Below, in pieces: positions 35,704-45,894 of a stretch of 64,000 bases of DNA. Position numbers and translations under genes: made by a program. Position 1 is the stretch's first letter. The number at the start of each line of letters is the position of its first letter. Source of the stretch: Candidatus Methanoperedens sp. BLZ2 (GTDB lineage Archaea; Halobacteriota; Methanosarcinia; Methanosarcinales; Methanoperedenaceae); NCBI RefSeq assembly GCF_002487355.1, contig NZ_NTMG01000066.1:33501-97500 (forward strand). Reading direction: 5' to 3'. The notes beneath the pieces were generated by a model. It did not search any database and had not been told where the DNA came from. It saw only the letters and a program-made list of their open reading frames with translations.

Positions 35704-36726
35704 TCAAAGCGGAGTCTTTTCCACGACCATCCCGTTTTTCATGGGATATCTCTCAATTACTGACACTTTGCATCCGATTTTTTTCAAATCATCTGCAAGG
35801 TTCCGGGCTATCCACCAGGCTGTATCAACAGTACCATGTTTTTCAATGAACATTTCCTCCTGTGCTCCTGCCTCTTTCAGGAAAGACACGCAATCCCCTT
35901 CGATAATGCCATAGACAAGTGTCCCATCATCAGTGATCTCATCAAAACACCGTGCGGATTTTTTTGCTATCCGCTTAAATCTTTCCCGGAGCTGTACTGC
36001 GTCCTTGAATCTTGAAGAACAAAAATGCAGCTTATCAAAATCCAGGGATTCTGCAACTTCTTTACTTCCAAGTGCTGCACAGGAAGTATCATTAACAGGC
36101 ACATATCCTCTGTTCTTAAGTTCAGCCAGGTTTGTTTCTGAAAATTCAAGCTCGTTTAAGTTCAAGAAACCATCGACTTCCTTTAATAATGAAATTACTC
36201 CGCTAAAGTCGCAGGTTATTGACGGGATCTCGATCCCTGCTGACATACCCATTTTATGTGCTTCAATGACCGAGGCCCTGTAATAAATGCCAATATTTTG
36301 AAGCATATTCCGGGGAGGATGAAACCTGATTTCGTCAAGACCTGCTTTTCTTAACGATTCAAGTACTGTTTTATCCGGGGCAAGGGCTGTATATAAATGA
36401 ATATGATGCGATTCCCCAAACTTATTTTTCAGTAACTTAATATAATGAACCACCCGGTCTAACCTTAAGAGCGGCTCCCCGCCTGTAATCCCGGTACCGA
36501 GGGCATCCATTGAAATGGCCTCTTCTATCAGGTCTTCATCCCTGTTAACAGGTCTTTCATTTGCAAATATTTTATCATTCTCGCGCCGTTCATTTGAAAC
36601 CGGACAATAAAAGCAATTCTTCCCGCATACTCCTGTAACAAACAGGACCATTTTTGCCCCTTTATAACATAAGCGGCATCCTTCGGGAAGGTAATTGAAA
36701 AAAGAACCACTGTTATCTTTTTCCAT
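35704..36726 (-). CDS. Radical SAM protein related to PFL-activating enzyme (COG2108-like)
   Basis: The 340-residue protein has GVCGKNCFYCPVSNERR near residues 32-48 (CxxxCxxC), GTGITGGEPLLRLDRVV near 97 (SAM-binding GGE), a barrel, and a C-terminal region with TLVYGIIEGDCVSF. It resembles the archaeal COG2108 group of unknown reaction. Its stop lies close upstream of... the downstream intergenic DUF2551 gene on the same strand, and its start is 3 bases after the isoprenyl-synthase stop, so it is cotranscribed with the latter. Confidence 0.85.
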   Translation of the reverse strand: MEKDNSGSFFNYLPEGCRLCYKGAKMVLFVTGVCGKNCFYCPVSNERRENDKIFANERPVNRDEDLIEEAISMDALGTGITGGEPLLRLDRVVHYIKLLKNKFGESHHIHLYTALAPDKTVLESLRKAGLDEIRFHPPRNMLQNIGIYYRASVIEAHKMGMSAGIEIPSITCDFSGVISLLKEVDGFLNLNELEFSETNLAELKNRGYVPVNDTSCAALGSKEVAESLDFDKLHFCSSRFKDAVQLRERFKRIAKKSARCFDEITDDGTLVYGIIEGDCVSFLKEAGAQEEMFIEKHGTVDTAWWIARNLADDLKKIGCKVSVIERYPMKNGMVVEKTPL

Positions 36727-36729
36727 GTG

Positions 36730-37656
36730 TTACTTACTGCGGGTTATTATATAATCACCCATTTCATTGAGCTTTGTTTTGGCGTAGCTGTCATCAAAGC
36801 TCTCGATCTGGCATTTTGCAATATCTATCTCTTCTATTGCTACGTTCTTTGCGTTTTCAATCGACTCAGAAACAAGATGCATGAGTTCCCCATTATTGCA
36901 TTTCATCATTCTTTCGATCGATATCCCTGAATTAATCGCATCAAGCAGTACAATGGATGGCCTTCCCATAAAAAGATCTTTCTTCACAGGCTTACCCAGG
37001 TCATCTTCCTTTGAAATACAATCCAGTATATCATCACGTATCTGGAAAGCAAGACCAATGTGATTTCCGAATTCCTTGAGCTTTTTTATCTGGGTCTTGT
37101 CTCCCCCGCCAACAAGAGCACCAACTTCTGCTGCCGAACTGAAAAGCGACCCGGTTTTCCTGAAAGCAAGGTCAAGATAGCCTTTCTTATCCTTTGCAAA
37201 TTCCACAAGTTCCATTGCTTCGCCTTCTCCCATATAGAACAGTGAATCCGCAATAGCATGGATGAGCCTCGGATCCCTGGCTGCGATCCTGAGTGAGAGC
37301 GCTGCAAGGATCTGTACTGTCAGCAAAGCCATATCGGTGCCCCACAAAGTATGGACTGTGGATCGGCCGCGTCTTTTTTCAGATTTATCGATCACATCAT
37401 CCAGTACGAGCGATGAGGAATGAATCAATTCAATAGATGCTGCTGCAAAGCAGGCTTTTTCGGCTGTACCGCCAACTGCTTCACTGGCAAGTGTCACAAG
37501 AGCCGGCCTGATGCGTTTTCCTTTTGATAATATGGCATAACTGACTGCTGCGGCAAGTTCAGGAGGTTTTATATCCATAAGCAGGTTTGGCATTTCTCCG
37601 TCCACCAATCTTGCGCGCTGTGCCAAAAGTTGCTCAATGTCCATTATTACACCCAT
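36730..37656 (-). CDS. idsA: Polyprenyl (geranylgeranyl/farnesyl) diphosphate synthase
   Basis: This trans-prenyltransferase condenses isopentenyl diphosphate units to make C15-C20 precursors of archaeal lipids. The 308-residue protein has the first Asp-rich motif LVLDDVIDKSEKRRGRST near residues 83-100, GKRIRPAL near 50, and the second motif FQIRDDILD near 205. Start at the Met of MDIEQLL (37644) is equally likely, since GGGTG precedes it. It leads into the radical SAM gene. Confidence 0.88.
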   Translation of the reverse strand: MGVIMDIEQLLAQRARLVDGEMPNLLMDIKPPELAAAVSYAILSKGKRIRPALVTLASEAVGGTAEKACFAAASIELIHSSSLVLDDVIDKSEKRRGRSTVHTLWGTDMALLTVQILAALSLRIAARDPRLIHAIADSLFYMGEGEAMELVEFAKDKKGYLDLAFRKTGSLFSSAAEVGALVGGGDKTQIKKLKEFGNHIGLAFQIRDDILDCISKEDDLGKPVKKDLFMGRPSIVLLDAINSGISIERMMKCNNGELMHLVSESIENAKNVAIEEIDIAKCQIESFDDSYAKTKLNEMGDYIITRSK

Positions 37657-37778
37657 ACCTTGAATACATAAAAAGGATTTCTATTTCGAAGCATATTTCT
37701 TCATAACTTACATTACTCATAAATAGATTTTATCTTTTATTTTGAGAATCCCGATTGATTTATGATGATAATTCTTTC

Positions 37779-38936
37779 TCATATATCCAGCTTACGCATC
37801 CTATTAACGGCTTCATTTATCCTGTCCACCGATTGCGTTAAAGCGAATCGTACATACCCTTCGCCATATTCTCCGAACCCGATGCCAGGTGTTGCCACAA
37901 TTCCTGCTTTTTCAAGAAGCATCTTTGAAAAATCAGCTGCTTTTCCATTTACATGCGCCCATACATAGAAAGTAGCTCTGGGCGGTTTTACATCAAGCCC
38001 CAGTTCCTTCAAGCCGGTAAGGAGAGCATCACGCCTTTCCTTATAAATGTTATTCATATCACGCACACAATCCTGAGGTCCGGTGAGCGCTGCAACCCCT
38101 GCTTCCTGGATAACTTCAAATGCACCTGAATCCACATTCGTTTTGACCTTTCCAAGACCAGCCAGTATTTCGCTGTTCCCGACCGCAAAACCAAGTCTCC
38201 ATCCGGTCATATTATATGTTTTTGAAAGGGAATGCATCTCGATCCCGACATCCTTTGCACCGCTGGCATTCAGGAAACTTGGAGCCTTATATCCATCATA
38301 AGTCATTTCCGAATAGGCATCATCGTGTACTACTATGATCTCAAATTCATTTGCAAAATCCACAACTTCTTCAAAGAATTTTATGGATGCAGTTGCAGAT
38401 GTAGGATTATTGGGATAATTCAGGAACATGAGCTTTGCCTTTTTTGCTACATCTTTTGGTATTGCATCAAGGTCTGGCAGGAACTCATTCCCGGCAAGTA
38501 AGGGCATCTTAAAAGGTTTAGCGCTTGCAAGGATAGAACCGATATTATAAACAGGATAACCGGGATCCGGAACTAAAGACACATCCCCGGGGTTCAGGAA
38601 AGCGAGCGGGATATGGGCTATGCCTTCCTTTGAACCGATAAGTGTGAGAACTTCGTCCTCAGAGTTTAAGGTCACGTTCATCGTTCTCCTGTACCAATCT
38701 GCTGCTGCTGTCCTGAAAGACAACATGCCTTCATAAGATGGATACTTGTGCCTGGCCGGATTATCAATGGATTTTTTCATCGCATCAACAATATGCGGCG
38801 GAGTAGGCATGTCCGGGTCGCCTATTCCAAGGTTAATGACATCAACGCCTTTTTTTATGATTTCGGCTTTTGCTTTATCGATAGCGGCAAATAAATAAGG
38901 TGGTAATGAATTGATCCTTTCAGCGTACTTAATCAT
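37779..38936 (-). CDS. dapL: LL-diaminopimelate aminotransferase
   Basis: The enzyme makes LL-diaminopimelate for lysine synthesis directly from tetrahydrodipicolinate. The 385-residue fold-type I PLP enzyme opens YAERINSLPPYLFAAIDKAK and has NLGIGDPDMPTP, LFLNYPNNPTSA, VVHDDAYSEMTYDG, the PLP-lysine segment MHSLSKTYNMTGWRLGFAVG, and the C-terminal Arg region GYVRFAL. The sequence fits DapL-type enzymes of methanogens better than generic aspartate transaminases. It is transcribed alone. Confidence 0.85.
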   Translation of the reverse strand: MIKYAERINSLPPYLFAAIDKAKAEIIKKGVDVINLGIGDPDMPTPPHIVDAMKKSIDNPARHKYPSYEGMLSFRTAAADWYRRTMNVTLNSEDEVLTLIGSKEGIAHIPLAFLNPGDVSLVPDPGYPVYNIGSILASAKPFKMPLLAGNEFLPDLDAIPKDVAKKAKLMFLNYPNNPTSATASIKFFEEVVDFANEFEIIVVHDDAYSEMTYDGYKAPSFLNASGAKDVGIEMHSLSKTYNMTGWRLGFAVGNSEILAGLGKVKTNVDSGAFEVIQEAGVAALTGPQDCVRDMNNIYKERRDALLTGLKELGLDVKPPRATFYVWAHVNGKAADFSKMLLEKAGIVATPGIGFGEYGEGYVRFALTQSVDRINEAVNRMRKLDI

Positions 38937-39044
38937 GGGGCTTTTTGATGTGTTTAAGGTATATAATATATGAGCTTTTTATTTTTAGGCTGAAAAACGA
39001 AGCAAAAGCAAAAAATTTTTATTCCGGATTGGATTAATTAAATC

Positions 39045-39407
39045 TCAATCCTCTTTATCATCCTCTTCGTCTTCTTTTCCTGCCTCAAGCAGCAATTCAC
39101 CATATATTAATTTTTCAATGATCTGGGAAACAAAAAGACGCTTATGATATTTTTCTATATTTTCATTCAGATGAAGCTGTGAATCGATCTGGACCCTTAG
39201 CAATATGAACCTGAATTTTTCAAGGTCGTCGATTTCAAGAGATTTTATGGTTTCCAGAAAATATGGCAATTTATCGGGATCATCCACGACCTGTGCTATA
39301 ATCAGGATGCTATCATGGATTTTTTCAATATCCACATCCATCTGGCCTGTTAGAAGTTCCAATGTCTTTAATGAATATTTCTTATCCTTGAAAAAAATAA
39401 TATCCAT
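39045..39407 (-). CDS. Small acidic-tailed protein, unknown
   Basis: I use the second Met (MDIIFFKDKKYS). The roughly 120-residue protein is helical and ends in a strongly acidic tail (GKEDEEDDKED). No family is recognised. It diverges from trmI across about 50 bases. Confidence 0.6.
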   Translation of the reverse strand: MDIIFFKDKKYSLKTLELLTGQMDVDIEKIHDSILIIAQVVDDPDKLPYFLETIKSLEIDDLEKFRFILLRVQIDSQLHLNENIEKYHKRLFVSQIIEKLIYGELLLEAGKEDEEDDKED

Positions 39408-39460
39408 AATAACCATGTATTCTATATCTAATAAGTCCTATATTACCCCAGCGGAGAAAA

Positions 39461-40210
39461 ATGGATACACCCGTAATTTTAAAAATATTCAGTAAAGGAA
39501 AGATGAAAGATTATTTTGTTAAGCCTGAGGGCGAAATGCATACTGACCTCGGGATTATAAAACTTGATGAACTTAAAACGAAAAACTTCGGGGATAAGAT
39601 AAGTTCTCATCTGGGTGAGGAATTTATCATCCAGAAACCCCGTGCACCTGATTTTTTTATTCATGCTAAACGCAGTGGAGCCCCCATGATGCCAAAAGAT
39701 ATCGGAGTGATTATTTCAAATACAGGCCTTTGCTCTTCGGATCAAGTACTGGATGCAGGAACCGGTTCCGGGATACTTGCAATATATCTTGGAGGCATTG
39801 CAAAAAAGGTCATAACATATGAAGTAAGAGAAGAGTTCGTGGAAATAGCCAGGAATAATATTGCTCTCACAGGTCTTTCAAACATAGAATGCAGGCATGG
39901 AGATATTGTAGAAGAGATCTGTAAATTAGATGAGAATGAAAAATTTGATGTTATAACACTTGATACTATTGCTGCTGCCCGGGTAATTCCATATGTCCCG
40001 GATGTCATTTATCCGGGTGGTTTTCTTGTCACATATTCACCTTTTTTTGAGCAGGCAAAAGAGATCAGGGAAGCCATTGGAAAAACGAATTATATAGATG
40101 TCACGACTATAGAGACTCTGGAACGGGAGATTTCCTTCACGGACAGGGGAACACGACCCGCAACCGCAAGAGTAGGCCATACAGGTTTTATTACAATAGC
40201 CAGATATTAA
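39461..40210 (+). CDS. trmI: TrmI-type tRNA (adenine-N1)-methyltransferase
   Basis: The enzyme makes m1A at position 57/58 of the T-loop of tRNA. The 249-residue protein has the small N-terminal beta domain (KDYFVKPEGEMHTDLGIIKL) and the Rossmann-type SAM domain: motif I VLDAGTGSGILAIYLGG near residue 101, VITYEVREEFVEIARNNI, and FDVITLDTIAAARVIPYV in place of the usual catalytic D-x-P-P-W-like strand. The domain order matches Gcd14/TrmI. Confidence 0.87.
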   Translation: MDTPVILKIFSKGKMKDYFVKPEGEMHTDLGIIKLDELKTKNFGDKISSHLGEEFIIQKPRAPDFFIHAKRSGAPMMPKDIGVIISNTGLCSSDQVLDAGTGSGILAIYLGGIAKKVITYEVREEFVEIARNNIALTGLSNIECRHGDIVEEICKLDENEKFDVITLDTIAAARVIPYVPDVIYPGGFLVTYSPFFEQAKEIREAIGKTNYIDVTTIETLEREISFTDRGTRPATARVGHTGFITIARY

Positions 40211-40352
40211 TTATATCAGGAAAAACTGAAATAAACAATAATAAAGCTTAAACTCATTTTTTCTTTTATGATAGCCCCTCTGCTACCAAATTTCAAATTG
40301 AATAAGGTAATGGAATAGTAAATCTTATTACCTATGTAATTGTTTCATACAA

Positions 40353-41507
40353 ATGATGAGACTTGTCTTTATCTGCATATTTTTAATTTTAGGAGCAAAT
40401 ATAGTAGCGGCGCAGCCTGTGCCGTCTGCTCAGTCCATAATAACAGTTAATATTAATGAAAGTGGAGATGCGGTATGGACCATGGAAAAGTTCTTTCCTC
40501 TTTCACAATCAGATTTAAACCAATGGGAAAGTGCCATAAAAACCGGCCAGAACATGTCCAATTATAGAAATATTCCGGATTACGAGATTATTATCAAATC
40601 ATTTCAGGATTCGGCAGTTAATTTCTCAAACCGCACGATGGAAGTTGAACCCTTCAATATTTCATATGATACGAGGAAAACACTTTCAGAGGGACTCGGA
40701 ATTATAAGATATACCTTTAAATGGACAAATTTTTCTTACAATGATTCAGAAAAAATATATATAGGGGATGCCTTCCCGGGTGGTCTCCTTCTCCTTTCAC
40801 CAGATAACCAGCTGATAATCAAGATACCTGATGGATATAATGTTACAAACGTGACACCTGCTTATGATAAAAAGAATGGGAACCGTTTGATATGGGATGG
40901 GACTCTTTATAGTAATCTCAGTAGCGGAGAACCATTTATTGTAATTTCTCGCCAGAACGTAACAAGTCAGAACGTAACAGGTGCAGGGAATGAAAATGAA
41001 TCATGGCTGGGAAAATGGCCAATCCTGGAGATCGTTATAATTTTCCTTTCTATTATAGCAGTATTAGCTTTTATCAGATTATGGAAAAAAAGGCGTTCAG
41101 GAAATGTATCCACAGCAGAAATGGTATCACAGATGCCAAAAGAAATGCTTCATGAAATCTCTGAGATCCCTGGAGCATGGACAACAATTGTAGAATCTGT
41201 TCAAAATCAATTTGGAAATGAATCCATAGAAGAATTAGAGAAGGCTGCAAGAGAACAGAGAATGAAAAACATGGGGCTTGATCCCAGTATTCCACTTTCC
41301 GAATTGGCAAAAGAAGATCTGGAGGATGAGGAAATGGTAAAGCAATTCCTCATCAGGTCAGGTGGACAGGCGTATCAAACCGATATTGTTGAACACAGCG
41401 GACTATCAAAATCCAAGATCAGCATGGTTCTTTCCAAAATGAAAGACGATGGTATGATAATAAAGATAAGAAAAGGTAAAGAGAATCTGATAAGGCTGGT
41501 TCAGTGA
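40353..41507 (+). CDS. Exported-domain membrane protein with cytoplasmic winged helix
   Basis: The 384-residue protein has a signal segment (MRLVFICIFLILGANIVAAQ), an extracytoplasmic beta domain (about 25-210) with several N-x-S/T sites, one transmembrane helix (PILEIVIIFLSIIAVLAFIR, near 225-245), and a cytoplasmic part ending in a winged helix (AYQTDIVEHSGLSKSKISMV, near 345-365). This is the one-component membrane regulator layout common in Methanosarcinales: it may sense an outside signal and bind DNA. Its ligand and targets are unknown. Confidence 0.82.
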   Translation: MMRLVFICIFLILGANIVAAQPVPSAQSIITVNINESGDAVWTMEKFFPLSQSDLNQWESAIKTGQNMSNYRNIPDYEIIIKSFQDSAVNFSNRTMEVEPFNISYDTRKTLSEGLGIIRYTFKWTNFSYNDSEKIYIGDAFPGGLLLLSPDNQLIIKIPDGYNVTNVTPAYDKKNGNRLIWDGTLYSNLSSGEPFIVISRQNVTSQNVTGAGNENESWLGKWPILEIVIIFLSIIAVLAFIRLWKKRRSGNVSTAEMVSQMPKEMLHEISEIPGAWTTIVESVQNQFGNESIEELEKAAREQRMKNMGLDPSIPLSELAKEDLEDEEMVKQFLIRSGGQAYQTDIVEHSGLSKSKISMVLSKMKDDGMIIKIRKGKENLIRLVQ

Positions 41508-41530
41508 ACCATAAATTAAGGATAAATAAA

Positions 41531-41941
41531 ATGAAAATATTCTTTGCTGGTTCCATCAGGGGAGGCCGGGGTATGCTGCCAGCTTATATCCAGATAATCG
41601 AAAAGCTCAAAATGCAGGGACACACGGTCGTAAGCGAACACGTAGCATCTGAAGTCCTTGAGGAAACTGAAGCAAAAATAACTGATGAAGAAATATTCAA
41701 AAATGATTTAGGATATATTGATAGGTGTGAATGCCTTGTTGCTGAAGTAACGGTTTCCTCGATCGGTGTTGGTTACGAGATCGGTTATGCAGTATCAAAA
41801 GGCAAACTTGTCCTTTGCATTTACAGGGAGGAGGCGAATGTTTCAGCCATGGTGCGGGGAAACAGGCAAATCATATCTGTTCCATATACGAATATGGAAG
41901 AATTGGGACATATCTTCACGATGCATTTACCAAGCAATTAA
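41531..41941 (+). CDS. DNPH1-like 2'-deoxynucleoside 5'-phosphate N-hydrolase
   Basis: I use the ATG at 41531, preceded by AAGGAT; a GTG at 41504 would overlap the previous stop. The 136-residue protein begins MKIFFAGSIRGGRGMLPAY and has AEVTVSSIGVGYEIGYAV, with Glu83 as the expected nucleophile, and SAMVRGN for phosphate binding. These match the DNPH1/Rcl family, which cleaves deoxynucleoside monophosphates to base and deoxyribose 5-phosphate in nucleotide-pool cleaning. It is convergent with rfcL with a 4-base overlap. Confidence 0.85.
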   Translation: MKIFFAGSIRGGRGMLPAYIQIIEKLKMQGHTVVSEHVASEVLEETEAKITDEEIFKNDLGYIDRCECLVAEVTVSSIGVGYEIGYAVSKGKLVLCIYREEANVSAMVRGNRQIISVPYTNMEELGHIFTMHLPSN

Positions 41942-43419
41942 AAATCAAACAACGAACTCTGGGCTTTAACTTCCTTCTTTACAGGAATCTCCAGGCGCTC
42001 ATTTTCCAGTTCTTTCTTTCCTTGTTCTCTATTTTCTGATTTTTTCTTTTCCGATTCAGGATTTTGATTTTCCGGTTCAGTATTTTCATTTTTCTGTTCC
42101 CTGGCTCCGAATCCTCCGAATAGCTCAACCTCATGCTCCGTTTCTTTTTCAATCAATAATTGAGCGCTTTCATATATTTTCTGGATCTTCTTTGTAACAG
42201 TCTTTGATTCGATTAGATATGCAATTTCTTCTGGTTCAAGTCCCAGTAAAGCAGTGATATGGGGCGCGTATTCATCATCTTTCATCATGATCCTGAAAAA
42301 CGGGAATAACTGTGATCTGGTAAAACTCATAGAAACATGGCAGTGCATGCCAATTTTTTTTGCAGTAGAATCCCGGACCATCCTCATCCCTTTAGTCTGC
42401 CCCAGCTTTCTCCATAACGACGGCGGCTGGTATTTTATAAAACCGCTGTTTCGATGAGACCTTGCGACCATAACGCCGGCTGTCATCAGTACCCCTGCAT
42501 ATCTCCACATATTGTAATTCTGCCTTCTTTTCACCCTGCCAAGAAAAACTGTTGATTTTCCAAGATAATGATATCCCTGCGCAAGGTCATGTGGTGAGGT
42601 ATATTCAAGATGAAGATTCTCATCCATCCACTGTATCAGATCATCCGGGTTCTCATCAAGATGAAAAGCTGCATCATGAGCCTCACGGATATTTGTGCTT
42701 TTAAAGATTTTTGCAAGAAACTTGAAGATGTTTTCCTTACTATCCCTTTCACCTGTAATTATATCCTCGATCTGGATCGAGGGCTTACCCTGGGCAATAG
42801 CCTGAAGATCATTTATCGCGCTTCTAATATCCCCGTTCGCATTCTCGGCAATTTTCTCAATAACTCCCGGACCGTATTTTATTCCTTCAGCCTCAACGAT
42901 TCTTTTTAGCGCCGGGATCATGGAACGCGACATCACGGAATTGAATTGTATGGGTTTACACGCAGTCCTGAGGCCGGGAGACATATCATAAAGTTCATTT
43001 GCTATAAGAATGATGGGCTGGCTTGTTTTCTTGATCAGTTCCACTATTGCCCGCTCACCTCCACGGTCAGCTGTGCCGTGGATATTGTCTGCTTCGTCCA
43101 TGATGATCAACCGTTTTACTCCTGTTCCATCCAGTGTTCCCATCCTGGAAGCAGATCCTGCAACCTTATCAATGATATCCGCTGTGCGCTGGTCGCTTGC
43201 ATTTAGCTCAATGACTTCCCAGCCCATCTCCCTGGCAAGAGCATGAGCTGTCGTAGTTTTACCTATTCCTGCCCTGCCGTATAACACAACAGCCCTGTTT
43301 TCGGGAATACCGCACATCCAGGACTTAGCCCATGCTTTTAGCTCCTCTACCGGTTTATTGTGTCCAACAATGGCAGATAAGGTCTGCGGGCGGTATTTTT
43401 CAGTCCAGTCAAGAGTCAT
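41938..43419 (-). CDS. rfcL: Replication factor C large subunit
   Basis: This clamp-loader subunit opens PCNA on primed DNA. The 493-residue AAA+ protein has WTEKYRPQTLSAIVGHNKPV at the start, Walker A YGRAGIGKTTTAHALA near residue 47, Walker B RLIIMDEADNI near 105, sensor 2 and collar regions, and a Glu/Lys-rich tail ending QSSLFDF, a PCNA-interacting PIP box. It diverges from an MFS gene; both share an AT-rich promoter gap of about 50 bases. Confidence 0.93.
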   Translation of the reverse strand: MTLDWTEKYRPQTLSAIVGHNKPVEELKAWAKSWMCGIPENRAVVLYGRAGIGKTTTAHALAREMGWEVIELNASDQRTADIIDKVAGSASRMGTLDGTGVKRLIIMDEADNIHGTADRGGERAIVELIKKTSQPIILIANELYDMSPGLRTACKPIQFNSVMSRSMIPALKRIVEAEGIKYGPGVIEKIAENANGDIRSAINDLQAIAQGKPSIQIEDIITGERDSKENIFKFLAKIFKSTNIREAHDAAFHLDENPDDLIQWMDENLHLEYTSPHDLAQGYHYLGKSTVFLGRVKRRQNYNMWRYAGVLMTAGVMVARSHRNSGFIKYQPPSLWRKLGQTKGMRMVRDSTAKKIGMHCHVSMSFTRSQLFPFFRIMMKDDEYAPHITALLGLEPEEIAYLIESKTVTKKIQKIYESAQLLIEKETEHEVELFGGFGAREQKNENTEPENQNPESEKKKSENREQGKKELENERLEIPVKKEVKAQSSLFDF

Positions 43420-43470
43420 GGTTTACCTGTAGTTCAACTTATATTGCTTAAATACATATCTCTTCATCGA

Positions 43471-44544
43471 ATGAGACTTAATGTTATCCAGCTTTTTATT
43501 AATTCCTCTATAATGATGTCAAGTCTATTTATTCCGATCTTTGCAAGTGAATTACATGCAACAGGGACTCAGATAGGGATTATAGGAGCATGTTATGGGC
43601 TTGCGCTTTTCCTTTCAACGTATATATTCAGCAGGGCCGCAGATAATTATCCCCCAAAGATGCTTCTATATATCGGTTTTGTAAGTTCATCCATAACTTT
43701 TTTTATCCAGATGTTTGCATACGACCCGGTCAGCCTTGCGATTTTACGCGCTCTTGCAGGATTTAGCATCGGTATTTACCCGGCAGTGCTTTTGCTTTAT
43801 GTTTATAACCTGAAACGAAGCATCGGGAAATTCAGTTCATTCATGCCTCTTGGCTGGGCGCTTGGTAATCTGATGGCAGGAGTTATAGCTGTATACTCAG
43901 AGATTTTCACTATTGCATCTCTTTTGTTTGCAGCATCGTTCCTTATTACATTAACACTTCCTGCAACCCGGGCCGGTACAAAAAAGAAAACAAATTTTTT
44001 CTCAGTTGAACTCCTTAAAAAAAACTGGTATATTTATTTTCCATTTTTCTTGCGACAAATTGGGGCAAATGCTGTCTGGTTAATCTTCCCCTTATATCTT
44101 GCCAGTCTTCATGCCAATAAATTCTGGATAGGAATAATATATATGTTGAATCCCGGGCTTCAATTCTTTATAATGAGGCGGCTTGACAGATATGATAATA
44201 AGTTCCTGATCCATGCAGGCGATCTGCTTTCTGCGGCAGCATTTATTGCTTTGATACCATTAACGATTTTTTACCAGGCTGTTCCTGGTCTTGCCCTGAT
44301 CGCTTTTTCATATTCATTTCTGTATGTTGGCTCAACGAACGAGCTAATAAAGAATAACGAAGAAAAAGGAGCTGCTGCCGGGCTGCTTAATTCATCCATA
44401 GCCCTTGCCTCTATTATTGGCTCCTTAACAGGCGGAATTGTTCTTCAATATTTTGGATTCAGGGGTGTTATGGCAACAGGTGCTTTATTTGCTTTAATCG
44501 GTTATGCGGTCATGTTGTTGGCCGATAGGTCTCACATACCCTAA
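43471..44544 (+). CDS. Major facilitator superfamily transporter
   Basis: I choose the ATG at 43471 ([20 protein letters not shown]) over an upstream in-frame TTG at 43444, which falls in the TATA-like gcttaaatac zone. The protein of about 357 residues has roughly twelve helices, with a motif-A-like [17 protein letters not shown] near residue 55. Substrate unknown. The 3' end overlaps guaAA by 35 bases on the opposite strand. Confidence 0.82.
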   Translation: MRLNVIQLFINSSIMMSSLFIPIFASELHATGTQIGIIGACYGLALFLSTYIFSRAADNYPPKMLLYIGFVSSSITFFIQMFAYDPVSLAILRALAGFSIGIYPAVLLLYVYNLKRSIGKFSSFMPLGWALGNLMAGVIAVYSEIFTIASLLFAASFLITLTLPATRAGTKKKTNFFSVELLKKNWYIYFPFFLRQIGANAVWLIFPLYLASLHANKFWIGIIYMLNPGLQFFIMRRLDRYDNKFLIHAGDLLSAAAFIALIPLTIFYQAVPGLALIAFSYSFLYVGSTNELIKNNEEKGAAAGLLNSSIALASIIGSLTGGIVLQYFGFRGVMATGALFALIGYAVMLLADRSHIP

Positions 44545-45085
44545 AAAAGTTCATGAGAAGCTCGTTTCCTTTTTCAGTATGAGAGACTTCAGGATGCCAC
44601 TGGACACCATATAAGGGCTTTGTCCTGTGTTTCATAGCTTCTACTTCGCATATCCGGGAATGGGCAAGCCGGATAAAATCAGGCGGAAGTACGGATACTT
44701 CATCTGCATGTGATGCCCATACGTTCGTCCTCGGCCCAAGTCCTTTTAAGATATCGTTTTCTTCAATGATCTCTATTTCAATTGCAGCATATCCACCCGC
44801 AGAGCCTGTTCTCACTGCCCCGCCATAAGCCTGCGCCATGACCTGGTGACCCAGGCAAATGCCAAGTATGGGAAGGTCAAGTTCTTTAACATAGACGCTG
44901 CAATTTCCCGCGCGCATAAGTGTGGGGCCGCCGCTGAGTATCAATCCATCCGGTTTTTTTTCAAGGATCTCTTCTATGGAAGAAGTATTTTTCATTAGCT
45001 CTACTTCCTGGTCAAGATCTCGTGCAGCACGATGTATCAGGTGGCAGGTCTGGCCATAGTTATTGATAACGATGATTTTTACCAT
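44510..45085 (-). CDS. guaAA: GMP synthase glutamine amidotransferase subunit
   Basis: In archaea GMP synthase is split; this subunit releases ammonia from glutamine for the ATP-pyrophosphatase subunit. From the ATG at 45085 ([20 protein letters not shown]) the 191-residue protein has [15 protein letters not shown], the nucleophile [16 protein letters not shown] (Cys near 77), and [12 protein letters not shown] with the catalytic His and Glu. The synthetase subunit gene is not in the window. Confidence 0.92.
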   Translation of the reverse strand: MVKIIVINNYGQTCHLIHRAARDLDQEVELMKNTSSIEEILEKKPDGLILSGGPTLMRAGNCSVYVKELDLPILGICLGHQVMAQAYGGAVRTGSAGGYAAIEIEIIEENDILKGLGPRTNVWASHADEVSVLPPDFIRLAHSRICEVEAMKHRTKPLYGVQWHPEVSHTEKGNELLMNFFRVCETYRPTT

Positions 45086-45205
45086 TTTATGTGAAATTGT
45101 TGTTTGGGTTATTAAATAATACTGCAAGCTCACCTATATACGCTGCATAGAGAATATCTATATTAGGTGCAAGAATTGCATAAATCGATCCTGGTGGGAA
45201 ATCCA

Positions 45206-45886
45206 ATGGGAAAAATAATCGAAATGAAAGAATTGAGAAATAAAAATTATGTCTTCAGAGATAGGGTACATGCAGGGGAACTACTTGCCAGCAGACTGAA
45301 ACCGTACATCGGAAAAGATTCTAAAGATTCCATAGTGCTGGCCATACCATCAGGAGGTGTCCCTGTAGGAAATACTATTGCAAAAAAACTTGGACTTCAG
45401 ATGGATTTAATAATCGTCAGGAAGCTTCCCATTCCTTACAACACTGAAGCCGGGTTTGGCTCTATGAGCTGGAATGGAGAGGTAAAGCTCAATGAGAAAT
45501 TAGTGCACCAGCTTCAATTGAGCGATTCTGATATTGATCCGATTATCGCAGATGTCAAACGTGAGCTTGATAAAAGGATGGAAATATTCAGAGGAAAAAG
45601 ACCTTTTCCGGAATTAAAAAACAAGACAGCGATAATCGTGGATGACGGGCTGGCTTCAGGTTACACCCTTCTGGCAGCCATAAGTTCCGTAAAAAGACTA
45701 TCTTCTGCAAAGATCATTGTCGCAGTTCCAACTGCATCGAAAAACGCAATCGATCTTGTTGCTCCCTATGTTGATGAAATTTTCTGCCTGAACATCCGGG
45801 AAACAAGCATATTCGCTGTGGCTGATGCATATAAGGAGTGGCACGACCTTACAGAGCAGGAAGTATTGAAAATATTAAGAAAATGA
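45206..45886 (+). CDS. Phosphoribosyltransferase family protein
   Basis: I take the ATG at 45206 (MGKIIEMKELRNKNYVFRDR); GGTGGGA precedes it and a TATA-like atctatatta lies about 40 bases upstream. An in-frame GTG at 45167 is possible. The 226-residue protein has IVLAIPSGGVPVG near residue 49, DLIIVRKLPIPYN, and the PRPP loop AIIVDDGLASGYTLLAA near 143. It resembles stand-alone type I PRTases of unknown base specificity. The gap to guaAA has an inverted CACCTA/TAGGTG pair (45131, 45164). Confidence 0.85.
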   Translation: MGKIIEMKELRNKNYVFRDRVHAGELLASRLKPYIGKDSKDSIVLAIPSGGVPVGNTIAKKLGLQMDLIIVRKLPIPYNTEAGFGSMSWNGEVKLNEKLVHQLQLSDSDIDPIIADVKRELDKRMEIFRGKRPFPELKNKTAIIVDDGLASGYTLLAAISSVKRLSSAKIIVAVPTASKNAIDLVAPYVDEIFCLNIRETSIFAVADAYKEWHDLTEQEVLKILRK

Positions 45887-45894
45887 TATATTAC

